DNA from: Lachnospiraceae bacterium
GTDB lineage: Bacteria; Bacillota; Clostridia; Lachnospirales; Lachnospiraceae
Length of the DNA stretch: 46,889 nucleotides
Direction of reading: 5' to 3'
Assembly: GCA_900766915.1 (NCBI GenBank)
Contig: CAAFXE010000053.1
Coordinates: 1 to 46,889, forward strand
A program made the position numbers and the translations under genes. The notes under the pieces are model-generated. The model was not told the DNA's origin. It saw only the letters and a program-made list of their open reading frames with translations, and made no database searches. Below, one piece after another: positions 6,541 to 14,249 of this stretch (within the stretch, counting starts at the first letter, position 1; every line of letters starts with the position of its first letter).

Positions 6541-6737
6541 ATGTTACCCGGTTGGGGGAGAACGAGAGGAAAAAAGAAGGGGAGGTAAAAAATACGAATT
6601 ATTTGGAGTTATCAAAAAAGCTTGCTGTATTAGGGAAAATTTACAGGATGAAGGTAATCAATGAAAGTCAGTATTTATCGATGAAAACACAGATCATGCA
6701 GCAGTATGGCATTGTAAGACTCATGGAAACAAATTGA
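6516..6737 (+). CDS. SHOCT-like small protein preceding the recombinase
   Basis: The conserved part is NYLELSKKLAVLGKIYRMKV, then INESQYLSMKTQIMQQYGI, about 46 residues. It matches small proteins often found just upstream of large serine recombinases in Lachnospiraceae, with a SHOCT-like helical pair. The start is unclear. The expected position right after AAGGGGAGG (6577-6585) reads AAT ACG AAT TAT instead of ATG ACG AAT TAT, so the usual start codon seems lost by a small change. The frame stays open back to a GTG at 6516, which lacks a good ribosome site. The coordinates give this maximal frame. It may be poorly expressed or a recent pseudogene. Confidence 0.5.
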   Translation: MSGKRTREYVTRLGENERKKEGEVKNTNYLELSKKLAVLGKIYRMKVINESQYLSMKTQIMQQYGIVRLMETN

Positions 6738-6798
6738 TTTGTACAGTCGTTCATAATTTCAATAAAGGATATGATGAGGGTGAAAGGAGATGAAGCAA

Positions 6799-8481
6799 AT
6801 GGCAAGTGTGGAAATTATCAAAGCACAGCCGAATACAAGACGAAGGACAAATTTGGGGGAAGGGGGATTAAGAATAGACCGTCAGAGGGTTGCCGCCTAT
6901 GCACGAGTCAGTACAAACGACAAGGAACAGCTGGGAAGCTTTAAATCGCAGATCCAATATTATACAGATAAAATTAAGGCAAATAAGGACTGGGTGTTTG
7001 CAGGGATTTATGCGGACGAGGCAACGACCGGCACCAAGGTTGAGAAAAGGGAAGAATTCCAGAAAATGATTCAGGATTGTCTGGATGGAAAGATTGACAT
7101 TGTTCTTACAAAATCCATATCACGGTTTGCAAGAAATACAGTGGATACGCTGAATTACGTTCGAATGCTGAAGGAAAAAAGAGTTGCGGTAATCTTCGAG
7201 AAGGAAAACATTAATACAATGGCCATGAATGGAGAGTTGCTGCTTACCATATTAAGCTCTCTGGCACAGCAGGATGTAGAAACCTGTTCCGGTTATGTGA
7301 AGATGGGTCTTAAAATGATGATGGAGAGAGGTGAACTGGTCAGCTTTAATGGATGCCTTGGTTATGATTATCACCCGGAGGATAAAAGCATTACTGTGAA
7401 TGAAAAGGAAGCCGAGGTTGTCCGTATGATTTATGATTTATATCTGCAGGGATACGGAACCTATACCATTGCCAAAAGACTGGAGGCCATGGGTATCAAA
7501 AATAAAAAAGGTGATGTCCATTGGACACAGGGCGGTGTGATGTACATTATTCGTAACGAGAAGAATAAAGGAGATATCTGCCAAGGTAAAAGCTTCACTA
7601 CCGATCCGATCAGTAAGCGCAGAATTAAAAACTTCGGTGAGGAAGATATGTTTTATATCAGAGACCATCATGAACCGATTGTTTCGAGAGAGGTGTGGGA
7701 TAAAGCAAATGAAATCCGGTTAAGCAAAGGCATTCGATATGATTCGGATCACCAGGCCAGACGAGACCTTAATATCAGGAAATATACCTTTAGCGGTATG
7801 TGTCAATGTGCTTTTTGCGGGGCTAAATTGTCAAGAAGAGTTTATCATAGCAATTCAAAATATCTGAAACCGGTATGGTACTGCATGAATGCGTCGAAAT
7901 ACGGAAAACACAAATGTCCAACCAGTAAATCAGTGTCTGAAGACATGCTTGAGGGAGCTTTTCTGGAAGCCTATCAGCTACTTGCAGAGAACTTTGATGA
8001 TGTACTGGATTCTGTCATTTTGACTGTAGAAGAAAATGTAGAAAATAAGAAAGAGAAACGCCGGATTTCTCAAGTTTCGAAAGATATTTCGGAAGCGGAA
8101 AACAGGAAATCAAAACTGACGGATATGTTTCTTGATGGCCAGATTCCCAAAGATGCTTATGAGAAAAAATATGGGGAACTGGAAGAAAAGCTGAATAGAC
8201 TGGTTGACGAAAGGACTGTTTTATCAGAAAATATTGGAGAACAGAAAATCATCAGCAAGCGTCTGCAGGAACTTCGTGAAAATCTTACATGCGGAGAAAT
8301 TCTGGACAGCTTCGACCGCTCAGTCTTTGAAAGTATCGTAGACAGTGTGATCGTCGGAGAAACCAAAAAAGACGGCAGCGTTGATCCGTATAAAATCACA
8401 TTCGTTTTAAAAGAAAACGGAAGTAAGTCGGTAAACTGTATGAAAGAAAGGTATCGGAATTTTGGAACGCAAGAGAATTAG
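6799..8481 (+). CDS. Large serine recombinase
   Basis: A 560-aa site-specific recombinase. The N-terminal resolvase domain begins VAAYARVSTNDKEQ, with the catalytic serine in ARVST; EATTGTKVEKREEF, KSISRFARNTVDTL and LLLTILSSLAQQDVE follow. Next comes a Recombinase domain (GTYTIAKRLEAMGI, GGVMYIIRNEKNKGD), then a zinc ribbon with CAFCG and later cysteines in WYCMN and HKCP, and a coiled coil (about residues 410-500). The ATG at 6799 is preferred because AAGGAG at 6784-6789 would abut the ATG at 6790. The segment VETCSGYVKMGLK differs from the more usual VENIS-type sequence there; the effect is unknown. The 3' end runs straight into a truncated dinD gene, with no gap between recombinase stop and dinD homology, so it likely marks one end of an integrated element or a recombination scar. 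Confidence 0.9.
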   Translation: MASVEIIKAQPNTRRRTNLGEGGLRIDRQRVAAYARVSTNDKEQLGSFKSQIQYYTDKIKANKDWVFAGIYADEATTGTKVEKREEFQKMIQDCLDGKIDIVLTKSISRFARNTVDTLNYVRMLKEKRVAVIFEKENINTMAMNGELLLTILSSLAQQDVETCSGYVKMGLKMMMERGELVSFNGCLGYDYHPEDKSITVNEKEAEVVRMIYDLYLQGYGTYTIAKRLEAMGIKNKKGDVHWTQGGVMYIIRNEKNKGDICQGKSFTTDPISKRRIKNFGEEDMFYIRDHHEPIVSREVWDKANEIRLSKGIRYDSDHQARRDLNIRKYTFSGMCQCAFCGAKLSRRVYHSNSKYLKPVWYCMNASKYGKHKCPTSKSVSEDMLEGAFLEAYQLLAENFDDVLDSVILTVEENVENKKEKRRISQVSKDISEAENRKSKLTDMFLDGQIPKDAYEKKYGELEEKLNRLVDERTVLSENIGEQKIISKRLQELRENLTCGEILDSFDRSVFESIVDSVIVGETKKDGSVDPYKITFVLKENGSKSVNCMKERYRNFGTQEN

Positions 8482-8916
8482 CTCCGGCATTGGATTATAA
8501 TAAGTGGGAAAATTTTAGCAAAGTAATAAAACGAGCGATGATAGCCTGTGAAAACAGTGGGCATGCAGTAGATGACGATTTTCCCGAGGTTAGGAAAATC
8601 GTAAAAGCAGGAGCAACAAACAAACCTGTACTGGATTATGAATTGACCAGATATGCGTGTTACTCGATTGTTCAAAATGGTGATCCAAGAAAAAAAGTAA
8701 TTGCATTGGGTCAAACGTACTTTGCAATCCAAACTTATCTCCAAGAAGTTGCAGACCATTTCAATGAATTGATTGAAGACAGTAGATTGAAAAAATTGGA
8801 GGCAAATGCCGGAAGATTTACCGACACCAGAGAAGAGTATTCAGCAGATTGAGAAAGAACAAATGGATCGATTAAAGGAAAAAGCAAAAAATGGGAAACT
8901 GATGCTGGATGAATAG
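8463..8916 (+). pseudogene. dinD: dinD remnant (DNA-damage-inducible protein D family)
   Basis: The frame overlapping the recombinase 3' end reads ARELAPALDYNKWENFSKVI, followed by AGATNKPVLDYELTRYACY, IVQNGDPRKKVIALGQTYFA and QEVADHFNEL. This is the central DinD/BRO-like domain without its normal N-terminus. After FNELIEDSRLKK the homology jumps. The true family C-terminus (MPEDLPTPEKSIQQIEKEQ, then LKEKAKNGKLMLDE) appears in a different frame (about 8807-8916). The gene has therefore lost its 5' end, about 100 internal residues and its frame. A TTG-started 120-aa frame at 8490-8852 exists, but it is a fragment. DinD is an SOS-regulated protein that antagonises RecA filaments in E. coli; this copy is surely non-functional. 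Confidence 0.8.
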
Positions 8917-8956
8917 TGCGGCTAGATTACAAAATTTTACGAAAGAGGTTGGATAA

Positions 8957-9124
8957 ATGAGCGACAAGGCAGACTTGTTGGCTGATATGGAGTGTAGAAA
9001 TATGCGTGGGGATGTGGATGAAAATTTGGTGATTTCTTCAGGAGAAGTGGTCAGCAATTTGGAGGTTTCTTCTCAACCCCATGCATGTGGAGACGGTAGT
9101 GTTGATGTCAAGAAAAGATGTTAA
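8957..9124 (+). CDS. Small hypothetical protein, 55 aa
   Basis: An ATG frame behind a good ribosome site (GAAAGAGG at 8941-8948, 8 bases away). It begins MSDKADLLADMECRN and ends GDGSVDVKKRC; it is acidic, with three cysteines and no membrane segment. I recognise no family. It lies between the dinD remnant and a non-coding RNA locus and could be a fragment of a larger gene. Confidence 0.4.
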   Translation: MSDKADLLADMECRNMRGDVDENLVISSGEVVSNLEVSSQPHACGDGSVDVKKRC

Positions 9125-9261
9125 AGGGCAATCCTAAATATTCTCTTTTCCTCTAAAAAGGGCAAAACGAAATATTCAGTTGCCACAAAATTCCATAAGA
9201 AAATAATAGGATGAAAAAGACTTTGCAAAGCATTTTGCAAGGTAATTTGTTCAAATTTAGG

Positions 9262-9290
9262 TTGCATTTGTGGACGAACGTTGGTATAAT
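9262..9290 (+). promoter_or_regulatory. Sigma-A promoter of the multi-hairpin RNA
   Basis: TTGCAT at 9262-9267, a 17-base spacer and a perfect TATAAT at 9285-9290, pointing to the hairpin cluster at 9382-9499. Confidence 0.65.
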
Positions 9291-9296
9291 TACATT

Positions 9297-9499
9297 CCCT
9301 AAAAGATATATTGTTTTGTATAATTTGCCAGTTGAATTTAAAATACATATATCATATAATGATAATGAACAAAGAACTTTCACACTTTGAAAAAAGTGTT
9401 TTTTGGCCGACGAGGCCGTAGAATGAAAGGATAATTTGACCGACGAGGTCGCTTTGGTTCGCCAAAGTAGGGTATGGTTAGCGCCGTACCCTTTTTTTT
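9297..9499 (+). ncRNA. Multi-hairpin RNA with two covarying CGACGAGG stem-loops
   Basis: A candidate RNA of about 200 nt between promoter and terminator. Hairpins in order: ACACTTT/AAAGTGT with loop GAAA followed by a T run (9382-9404); GGCC-GACGA-GGCC (9405-9417); GACC-GACGA-GGTC (9438-9450); CTTTGG-TTCG-CCAAAG (9452-9467); and the terminator hairpin. The two middle stem-loops keep the loop GACGA and stem length while one base pair has changed on both sides, strong evidence for a folded RNA. The first hairpin with its T tract may be an early terminator. The architecture (promoter, repeated hairpins, terminator, small gene) resembles RNA antitoxins and the ncRNAs upstream of abortive-infection genes; I cannot confirm membership in a named family. 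Confidence 0.6.
9470..9499 (+). terminator. Intrinsic terminator of the multi-hairpin RNA
   Basis: GGGTATGG (9470-9477) pairs with CCGTACCC (9484-9491; one G-T pair) and is followed by eight T. Confidence 0.85.
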
Positions 9500-9525
9500 C
9501 TTAGAATTACGAGAGGATGAGCGAA

Positions 9526-9973
9526 ATGATTGAATATATTAAGGCACAAAAAGAGGCGAACGAGGCTGTTATCAATAATACATTTACAGTAGATGAACTC
9601 CGTAGATTTTCCAAATTCTAAGGGCGATCTGTATTTGCTGAAAAATAGTGAATTTTCATGGATAAATCATGATTCCATTTTAAAGCTGAATGATATTAGA
9701 ACTGTCAGCATTAACAGAATTCAGTATAAACACAGCGGAAATATTGAGCCAACGACAGATACATATAAAAGTATTGAAACGCTTGCGTTGAAAAAATATT
9801 TTGCAGAATTTCACCATGAATTTGAAGCTGATAAAAAGATGATTGAAATATTAAAAGAAGATAATACAGAATTAACAGAAGAAGTCGATGAACTGAAATC
9901 AGAGAATCAGAAGCTTATGGAAGAAATCGCGAGATTGAAAGAAAAATTGGAAAAAGCAGAAATGAAGGATTAA
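9526..9973 (+). pseudogene. Frameshifted coiled-coil protein gene downstream of the multi-hairpin RNA
   Basis: ATG at 9526 sits 9 bases behind GAGAGG and opens a frame MIEYIKAQKEANEAVINNT that stops at 9621. A second frame, from an ATG at 9593 without any ribosome site, continues to 9973 as NSVDFPNSKGDLYLLKNSEF and ends in a coiled coil (DNTELTEEVDELKSENQKLM, then EEIARLKEKLEKAEMKD). Removing one base near 9600 joins both into one protein of about 148 aa reading TVDELVDFPNSKGDLYLL, so I infer a recent single-base frameshift. If the second ATG is used, a 126-aa protein could still be made. I do not recognise the family. Its position directly behind a structured RNA and terminator suggests a functional link. 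Confidence 0.5.
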
Positions 9974-9994
9974 TATCTATACTTCATTAATGGT

Positions 9995-10025
9995 AGGCAG
10001 TCAAAATGATGACTGTCTATTTTTA
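9995..10025 (+). terminator. Intrinsic terminator
   Basis: AGGCAGTCA and TGACTGTCT form a 9-bp stem (one G-T pair), followed by ATTTTT. It ends the unit of the frameshifted coiled-coil gene. Confidence 0.75.
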
Positions 10026-10211
10026 GGCAAGAAAACAGTGAATAATTTTCAAGAGAATTTTCTTTTATACAAAATGGCTGGAATCATCATTTCAGATCCC
10101 TAACTTGATGATTTCAGAGGAAAGTAATTTTAGAACCAAACAATTTATGGTACACTATTTTAGAAGAAGTTGTGCTGACTGGTATTGGTAAAAATGAATG
10201 GAGGCAATTTG

Positions 10212-11315
10212 ATGGATAAAGATCCTTTTAAAGAGTATATAAAACAATCAGAACCGAATAAAAGAGACAAAGGTTACGCCTGGCATACAGCTATCGGACT
10301 TCAGGCAGTGGATGGATTAAAGCCCTCTAAGTATTTGATTGATACTGCAATAAAGAATATTGAAGGTGATATTTCGATTGATGAAGCGCAGGAACTTCTT
10401 AATGCGTATTATAAAGAAAATCCGAAAGAAAATACAGAAGACCGTACGGAAGAGGCAGACAAAGTTGCTGTTAGAATAGCAAAAATTTTATCGGAGAAAG
10501 CATTTAGTTTTACTCCGAATGAGTATATCTCTATTCATAAAAAGATATTTGCAGGGATTTATGAACATGCCGGAAAACTTAGAGATTATAATATCACAAA
10601 AAAAGAGTGGGTGCTGAATGGAGCAACGGTTCTTTATGGAAGTGCATCAGAACTTCGCGCAACCCTGGACTATGATTTTGCAGAGGAAAAGAAGTTTAGT
10701 TATAAAAACCTGAGTATGGAAGAAATTATTCACCACCTGGCGCTTTTTGTATCAAGATTATGGCAGATACATGTATTCGGAGAAGGAAATACACGAACTA
10801 CGGCAGTATTTTTTATTAAGTATCTTAGAACGCTTGGATTTGATGCAACTAACGACATTTTTGCGGAGAATGCATGGTATTTTAGAAATGCACTTGTTAG
10901 GGCCAATTATAACGATTTGAAAAATGGTGTTCATGAGACAACCGAGTATTTGGAATTGTTTTTAAGAAATTTATTGTTGGATGAGAAGAATAAACTTCAT
11001 AATCGTTCGATGCACATTAGTGGAAGGTTTGCAGAAGTGGACATTGAAAGTGTAAAAGTGGATATTGAAAGCACAAAAGTGGACATTCGAAATAAATTAC
11101 TTTCTTTCTCAGATACGATTTCAGAAAAAACAATAAATCATACAGTAGAAATATTTTCAAAGTGTGGAAAAGAAAATTGTTTTGGAAGAACGATAGTAGA
11201 AAAGATTACTGGATTAAAGCCATCAGGAGCTTCCAAGTTAATAAAACTGTTGGTTGATAGTGAAGTGATTGTGCCGGTAACTGGACATGGAAAAGGAAAA
11301 TATCGGTTTCAATAA
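10212..11315 (+). CDS. Fic-domain protein with winged-helix tail
   Basis: A 367-aa protein. ATG 10212 is preceded by GGAGG at 10200-10204; an in-frame ATG at 10185 is weaker. The Fic core contains HVFGEGNTRTTAVFF (about residues 190-205), close to the HPFx(D/E)GNGR motif with catalytic His, the acidic residue and the anion-binding GN present. The second arginine found in most AMPylators is replaced by alanine. N-terminal QAVDGLKPSKYL and IEGDISIDEAQELLNAYY resemble the VbhA-type inhibitory helical unit, suggesting built-in control. Near residue 275 lies a short heptad-like repeat (VDIES-VKVDIES-TKVDIR). The C-terminus (CFGRTIVEKITGLKPSGASK, then LIKLLVDSEVI) is a winged helix. Fic proteins transfer AMP or other phosphate groups to target proteins. 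It appears intact and monocistronic at the end of the accessory island. Confidence 0.85.
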   Translation: MDKDPFKEYIKQSEPNKRDKGYAWHTAIGLQAVDGLKPSKYLIDTAIKNIEGDISIDEAQELLNAYYKENPKENTEDRTEEADKVAVRIAKILSEKAFSFTPNEYISIHKKIFAGIYEHAGKLRDYNITKKEWVLNGATVLYGSASELRATLDYDFAEEKKFSYKNLSMEEIIHHLALFVSRLWQIHVFGEGNTRTTAVFFIKYLRTLGFDATNDIFAENAWYFRNALVRANYNDLKNGVHETTEYLELFLRNLLLDEKNKLHNRSMHISGRFAEVDIESVKVDIESTKVDIRNKLLSFSDTISEKTINHTVEIFSKCGKENCFGRTIVEKITGLKPSGASKLIKLLVDSEVIVPVTGHGKGKYRFQ

Positions 11316-11359
11316 AAGTGTTAATACAGTAAATTCTATTCAGGAGAGGAGCAGATCCA

Positions 11360-12286
11360 ATGATTATTACAGTATGTATGAATCCGGCCATCGATAAGAC
11401 CGTGGAAATAGAAAAGCTTATTCCGGGAGGCCTCAACCGGATCACAAAGGTTGAGTATGATGCCGGTGGAAAAGGGATCAATGTTTCTAAAACCATTCGG
11501 GAACTTGGCGGAAAAAGCATTGCTACAGGATTCCTTGGCGGAAATGCGGGAAAAACCATCGAGTCGGTTTTGAAGGAAAAGGACATTGTATGTGATTTTG
11601 TCTATGTGGAAGGTGAAACCAGAACTAATACAAAGGTTTTTGAAAAAACAGGAGATGTAACAGAACTGAATGAACCGGGAGCGGTAATCAGTGAAGAAAA
11701 CCTTACAGAGCTTCTGAAAAAACTGGAATCCTATGCGGGAGAAGATACTTTATTTGTTTTATCCGGCAGCATTCCTAAGGGAATTGATCAGGGAATCTAT
11801 GGAAAAATTACGGAACTGGTACACCAAAAGGGTGCAAAGGTGCTGCTGGATGCGGACGGAGAAATGTTTAGAAGAGCATTACCTTGTGGGCCGGATATGA
11901 TCAAACCAAATCGTGTAGAGCTGGAAGAATATGCAGGATTTTCATCAGGAGCGACAAAGGAGCAGTTAAAACAAATTGCAGGAAACCTGATGGATCAGGG
12001 AATCGAAAATATGGCAATTTCCATGGGAAAAAGCGGTGCCATATTTCTTTGGGAAGATTATGAGGCAGAGTGCCCGGCACTTTCTGTCACTGCACACTCT
12101 ACGGTAGGAGCCGGTGATGCCATGGTGGCAGCCATGGCTTATGCATGGGAGAGCAAATTGGACAGGGAAGAAACGATACGTCTTTGTATGGCAGCCTCAG
12201 CAGGTGCAGTTACGACCATTGGTACGAAACCACCTACGAGGGAACTGGTAGAAGAATTAAAAAAACAGGTTGTGATGAACAGGTAG
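11360..12286 (+). CDS. PfkB-family sugar-phosphate kinase (1-phosphofructokinase/tagatose-6-phosphate kinase type)
   Basis: A 308-aa cytosolic kinase. MIITVCMNPAIDKTVEIEKL, the glycine-rich YDAGGKGINVSKTIRELGG, LSGSIPKG, DADGEMFRRAL, KPNRVELEEY and the C-terminal STVGAGDAMVAAM (anion hole with catalytic Asp) are all present, giving the FruK/LacC subgroup that phosphorylates fructose-1-phosphate or tagatose-6-phosphate with ATP. GAGGAGAGGAG precedes the ATG. There is no fructose PTS next to it. Because the amino-sugar region further on has a deaminase/isomerase and a two-subunit tagatose-bisphosphate aldolase but no kinase, this enzyme could be the tagatose-6-phosphate kinase. That is inference. 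It is followed after 22 bases by the YbaK-like gene. Confidence 0.9.
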   Translation: MIITVCMNPAIDKTVEIEKLIPGGLNRITKVEYDAGGKGINVSKTIRELGGKSIATGFLGGNAGKTIESVLKEKDIVCDFVYVEGETRTNTKVFEKTGDVTELNEPGAVISEENLTELLKKLESYAGEDTLFVLSGSIPKGIDQGIYGKITELVHQKGAKVLLDADGEMFRRALPCGPDMIKPNRVELEEYAGFSSGATKEQLKQIAGNLMDQGIENMAISMGKSGAIFLWEDYEAECPALSVTAHSTVGAGDAMVAAMAYAWESKLDREETIRLCMAASAGAVTTIGTKPPTRELVEELKKQVVMNR

Positions 12287-12308
12287 AAAGGATAGGGAAA
12301 AGAGAAAA

Positions 12309-12776
12309 ATGTCAATTGAAAGAGTAAAGGATTATTTTAGTACAAAAGGAATAGAAAAACGGATACAGGAATTTGATATTTCCAGTGCAACGGTAGCGCT
12401 GGCTGCAAAGGCTTTGAACTGTGAGGAAAACCGCATTGCAAAAACATTGTCTTTTCGTGTAGGGGATGAGGCGGTTCTCATTGTTGCAGCAGGAGATGCA
12501 AAGGTCGATAACGGAAAGTATAAAGCACAGTTTGGAACAAAAGCGAAAATGCTGTCCGCTGAAGAGGTGGAGCCGATGATTGGACATGCCGTGGGTGGTG
12601 TGTGTCCTTTTGCAGTCAACGAAGAGGTGAAAACTTATCTGGATGTTTCCCTCAAACGGTTTGCGACAGTGTTTCCGGCTTGCGGAAGCTCCAACAGTGC
12701 CATTGAACTGACTCTGGAGGAACTGGAGAAATATTCAAATTATATCAGCTGGATCGACGTTTGTAAAATTGTATAG
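12309..12776 (+). CDS. YbaK/EbsC-family aminoacyl-tRNA deacylase
   Basis: A 155-aa single-domain protein. The hallmark motifs NRIAKTLSFRVGDEAVLIVA, then AGDAKVDNGKYKAQFG, the MIGHAVGGVCPF signature and FPACGSSNSAIEL identify the YbaK/ProX-like editing domain, which removes wrongly attached amino acids from tRNA (often Cys- or Ala-tRNAPro). Lysine in IAKTL is the usual catalytic residue. The start ATG lies 9 bases behind GGGAAAAGAG. It is probably co-transcribed with the PfkB kinase and ends at a strong terminator. Confidence 0.88.
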   Translation: MSIERVKDYFSTKGIEKRIQEFDISSATVALAAKALNCEENRIAKTLSFRVGDEAVLIVAAGDAKVDNGKYKAQFGTKAKMLSAEEVEPMIGHAVGGVCPFAVNEEVKTYLDVSLKRFATVFPACGSSNSAIELTLEELEKYSNYISWIDVCKIV

Positions 12777-12792
12777 TGAATTGCTTTTGAAA

Positions 12793-12816
12793 GAGGGTAG
12801 CAATACCCTCTTTTTT
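12793..12816 (+). terminator. Intrinsic terminator after the YbaK-like gene
   Basis: GAGGGTA (12793-12799) and TACCCTC (12804-12810) with a 4-nt loop, followed by six T. Confidence 0.9.
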
Positions 12817-12887
12817 GTGCTAAAATACTGTGATATCTGGAAAATGATACAGGAAACAATAGGAGATTTAGGGACAAGGGGAAACAA

Positions 12888-14201
12888 ATGAAGAAAAATA
12901 ATTTTAAAGCGCTGTTACCCATCGGCGTATTTTTAATCATGTATCTTGGGCTTGGGATTTTATTTGAGTATGTGTTAAAAATTCCTATGGGATTTTATAA
13001 CATTCCCATCGTCGTAGCATTTTTGGTGGCACTTTTGGTGGCATGCCTGCAGAATCCGAAGCTTAGCTTCGATGAAAAACTGGAGGTTATGGCAAAGGGT
13101 GTGGGGGATAAGAATATCATTACGATGATCCTCATCTTTATGACCGCAGGTATTTTTGTAGGTGTGGTAGGCAGAAGCAGTGCGGAAAGCGTTGCATACT
13201 TTATGCTTTCTGTTATACCTGCAAGATTTTCCGTATTGGTGCTTTTTGTCGTAAGTGCTTTCGTATCCGTAGCCATGGGAACGTCTGTAGGTACCATCAC
13301 TTTAATTACTCCCATTGCAGTTGCGCTGGCAAACAGCACCGGCTTTGATATGCCGCTTTGCATCGGTTCTGTGGTGGGCGGTGCCATGTTTGGAGACAAC
13401 CTGTCATTCATTTCTGATACAACCATTGCAGCCTGTAATGGACAGGGCTGTGCCATGAAGGATAAATTCCGTGAAAACTTCTGGATTGCATTTCCGGCAG
13501 CGTTAGTTACCCTGGTAATACTGTTTGCGAAATCCTTCGGGGCAAATGTAGGAGAAGCGGTTGCAGGTGATTATAACCTGATTCAGATCATTCCTTATGT
13601 ACTTGTATTGGCAGGAGGAATCATTGGTATCAACGTATTTGTGGTGCTGCTCATCGGTATCGCATGCGGTTCCTTTATCATGCTGGCTACAGGTGCTACC
13701 CAAGCCACAGATCTTCTTGCAAATATGGGCTCCGGTGCTGCTGGAATGTTTGAAACAACTATGGTTGCCATTTTAGTGTCTGCAATCTGTGCACTCATTG
13801 CACAGTATGGCGGATTTGAGGCACTTTTGAATCTGATCAAACGGGTATTCAAAGGCAAAAAAGGCGGAGAGCTTGGTATGGGACTTTTGGTTGGAGCCAT
13901 GGATATTGCAACTGCCAATAATACGGTAGCCATTGTGATGGCAAATCCCATTGCCAAAGAAATGTCTGATAACTATGGTATTTCTCCACGAAAGGCAGCC
14001 TCAATTCTGGATACCTTCTCCTGTATCTTCCAGGGGATTATTCCATATGGTGCTCAGATGCTGGTAGCAGTTTCGGCAGCAGTGGAGCTGGGATATGAAG
14101 TCAGCGCATTTCAGATTTTACCAAACCTGACTTATCCTTATATGCTTTTAATCAGCTCTCTTGTATTTATTTTTATCGTACCTGAGAGAACGATGCGGTA
14201 G
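12888..14201 (+). CDS. nhaC: NhaC-family Na+/H+ antiporter
   Basis: A 437-aa polytopic membrane protein with about ten to twelve hydrophobic segments. Family landmarks: VSVAMGTSVGTITLITPIAV, the strongly conserved GGAMFGDNLSFISDTTIAAC, and GSGAAGMFETTMVAILVS. Such proteins exchange Na+ for H+ (some members exchange malate/lactate or arginine/ornithine); the substrate cannot be read from sequence. The start ATG lies behind GACAAGGGG. It is the first gene of a run of transport genes on the same strand (azlC, azlD, the CaCA exchanger) with short gaps. It begins after a terminator, so a promoter should lie at 12817-12887. Confidence 0.88.
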   Translation: MKKNNFKALLPIGVFLIMYLGLGILFEYVLKIPMGFYNIPIVVAFLVALLVACLQNPKLSFDEKLEVMAKGVGDKNIITMILIFMTAGIFVGVVGRSSAESVAYFMLSVIPARFSVLVLFVVSAFVSVAMGTSVGTITLITPIAVALANSTGFDMPLCIGSVVGGAMFGDNLSFISDTTIAACNGQGCAMKDKFRENFWIAFPAALVTLVILFAKSFGANVGEAVAGDYNLIQIIPYVLVLAGGIIGINVFVVLLIGIACGSFIMLATGATQATDLLANMGSGAAGMFETTMVAILVSAICALIAQYGGFEALLNLIKRVFKGKKGGELGMGLLVGAMDIATANNTVAIVMANPIAKEMSDNYGISPRKAASILDTFSCIFQGIIPYGAQMLVAVSAAVELGYEVSAFQILPNLTYPYMLLISSLVFIFIVPERTMR

Positions 14202-14249
14202 TCACCGGACAACGAGGTATTTTATCAAGATAAAAGAGGAAAAATACAA

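Noticed and set aside
8490..8852. Intact 120-aa gene
   Set aside because: Its sequence is the middle of DinD lacking both proper ends; the real C-terminus continues in another frame, so it was called a pseudogene.
9405..9450. Two CRISPR-like direct repeats with CGACGAGG
   Set aside because: Only two copies, the stems differ by compensatory changes, and they are part of one hairpin-rich RNA ending in a terminator.
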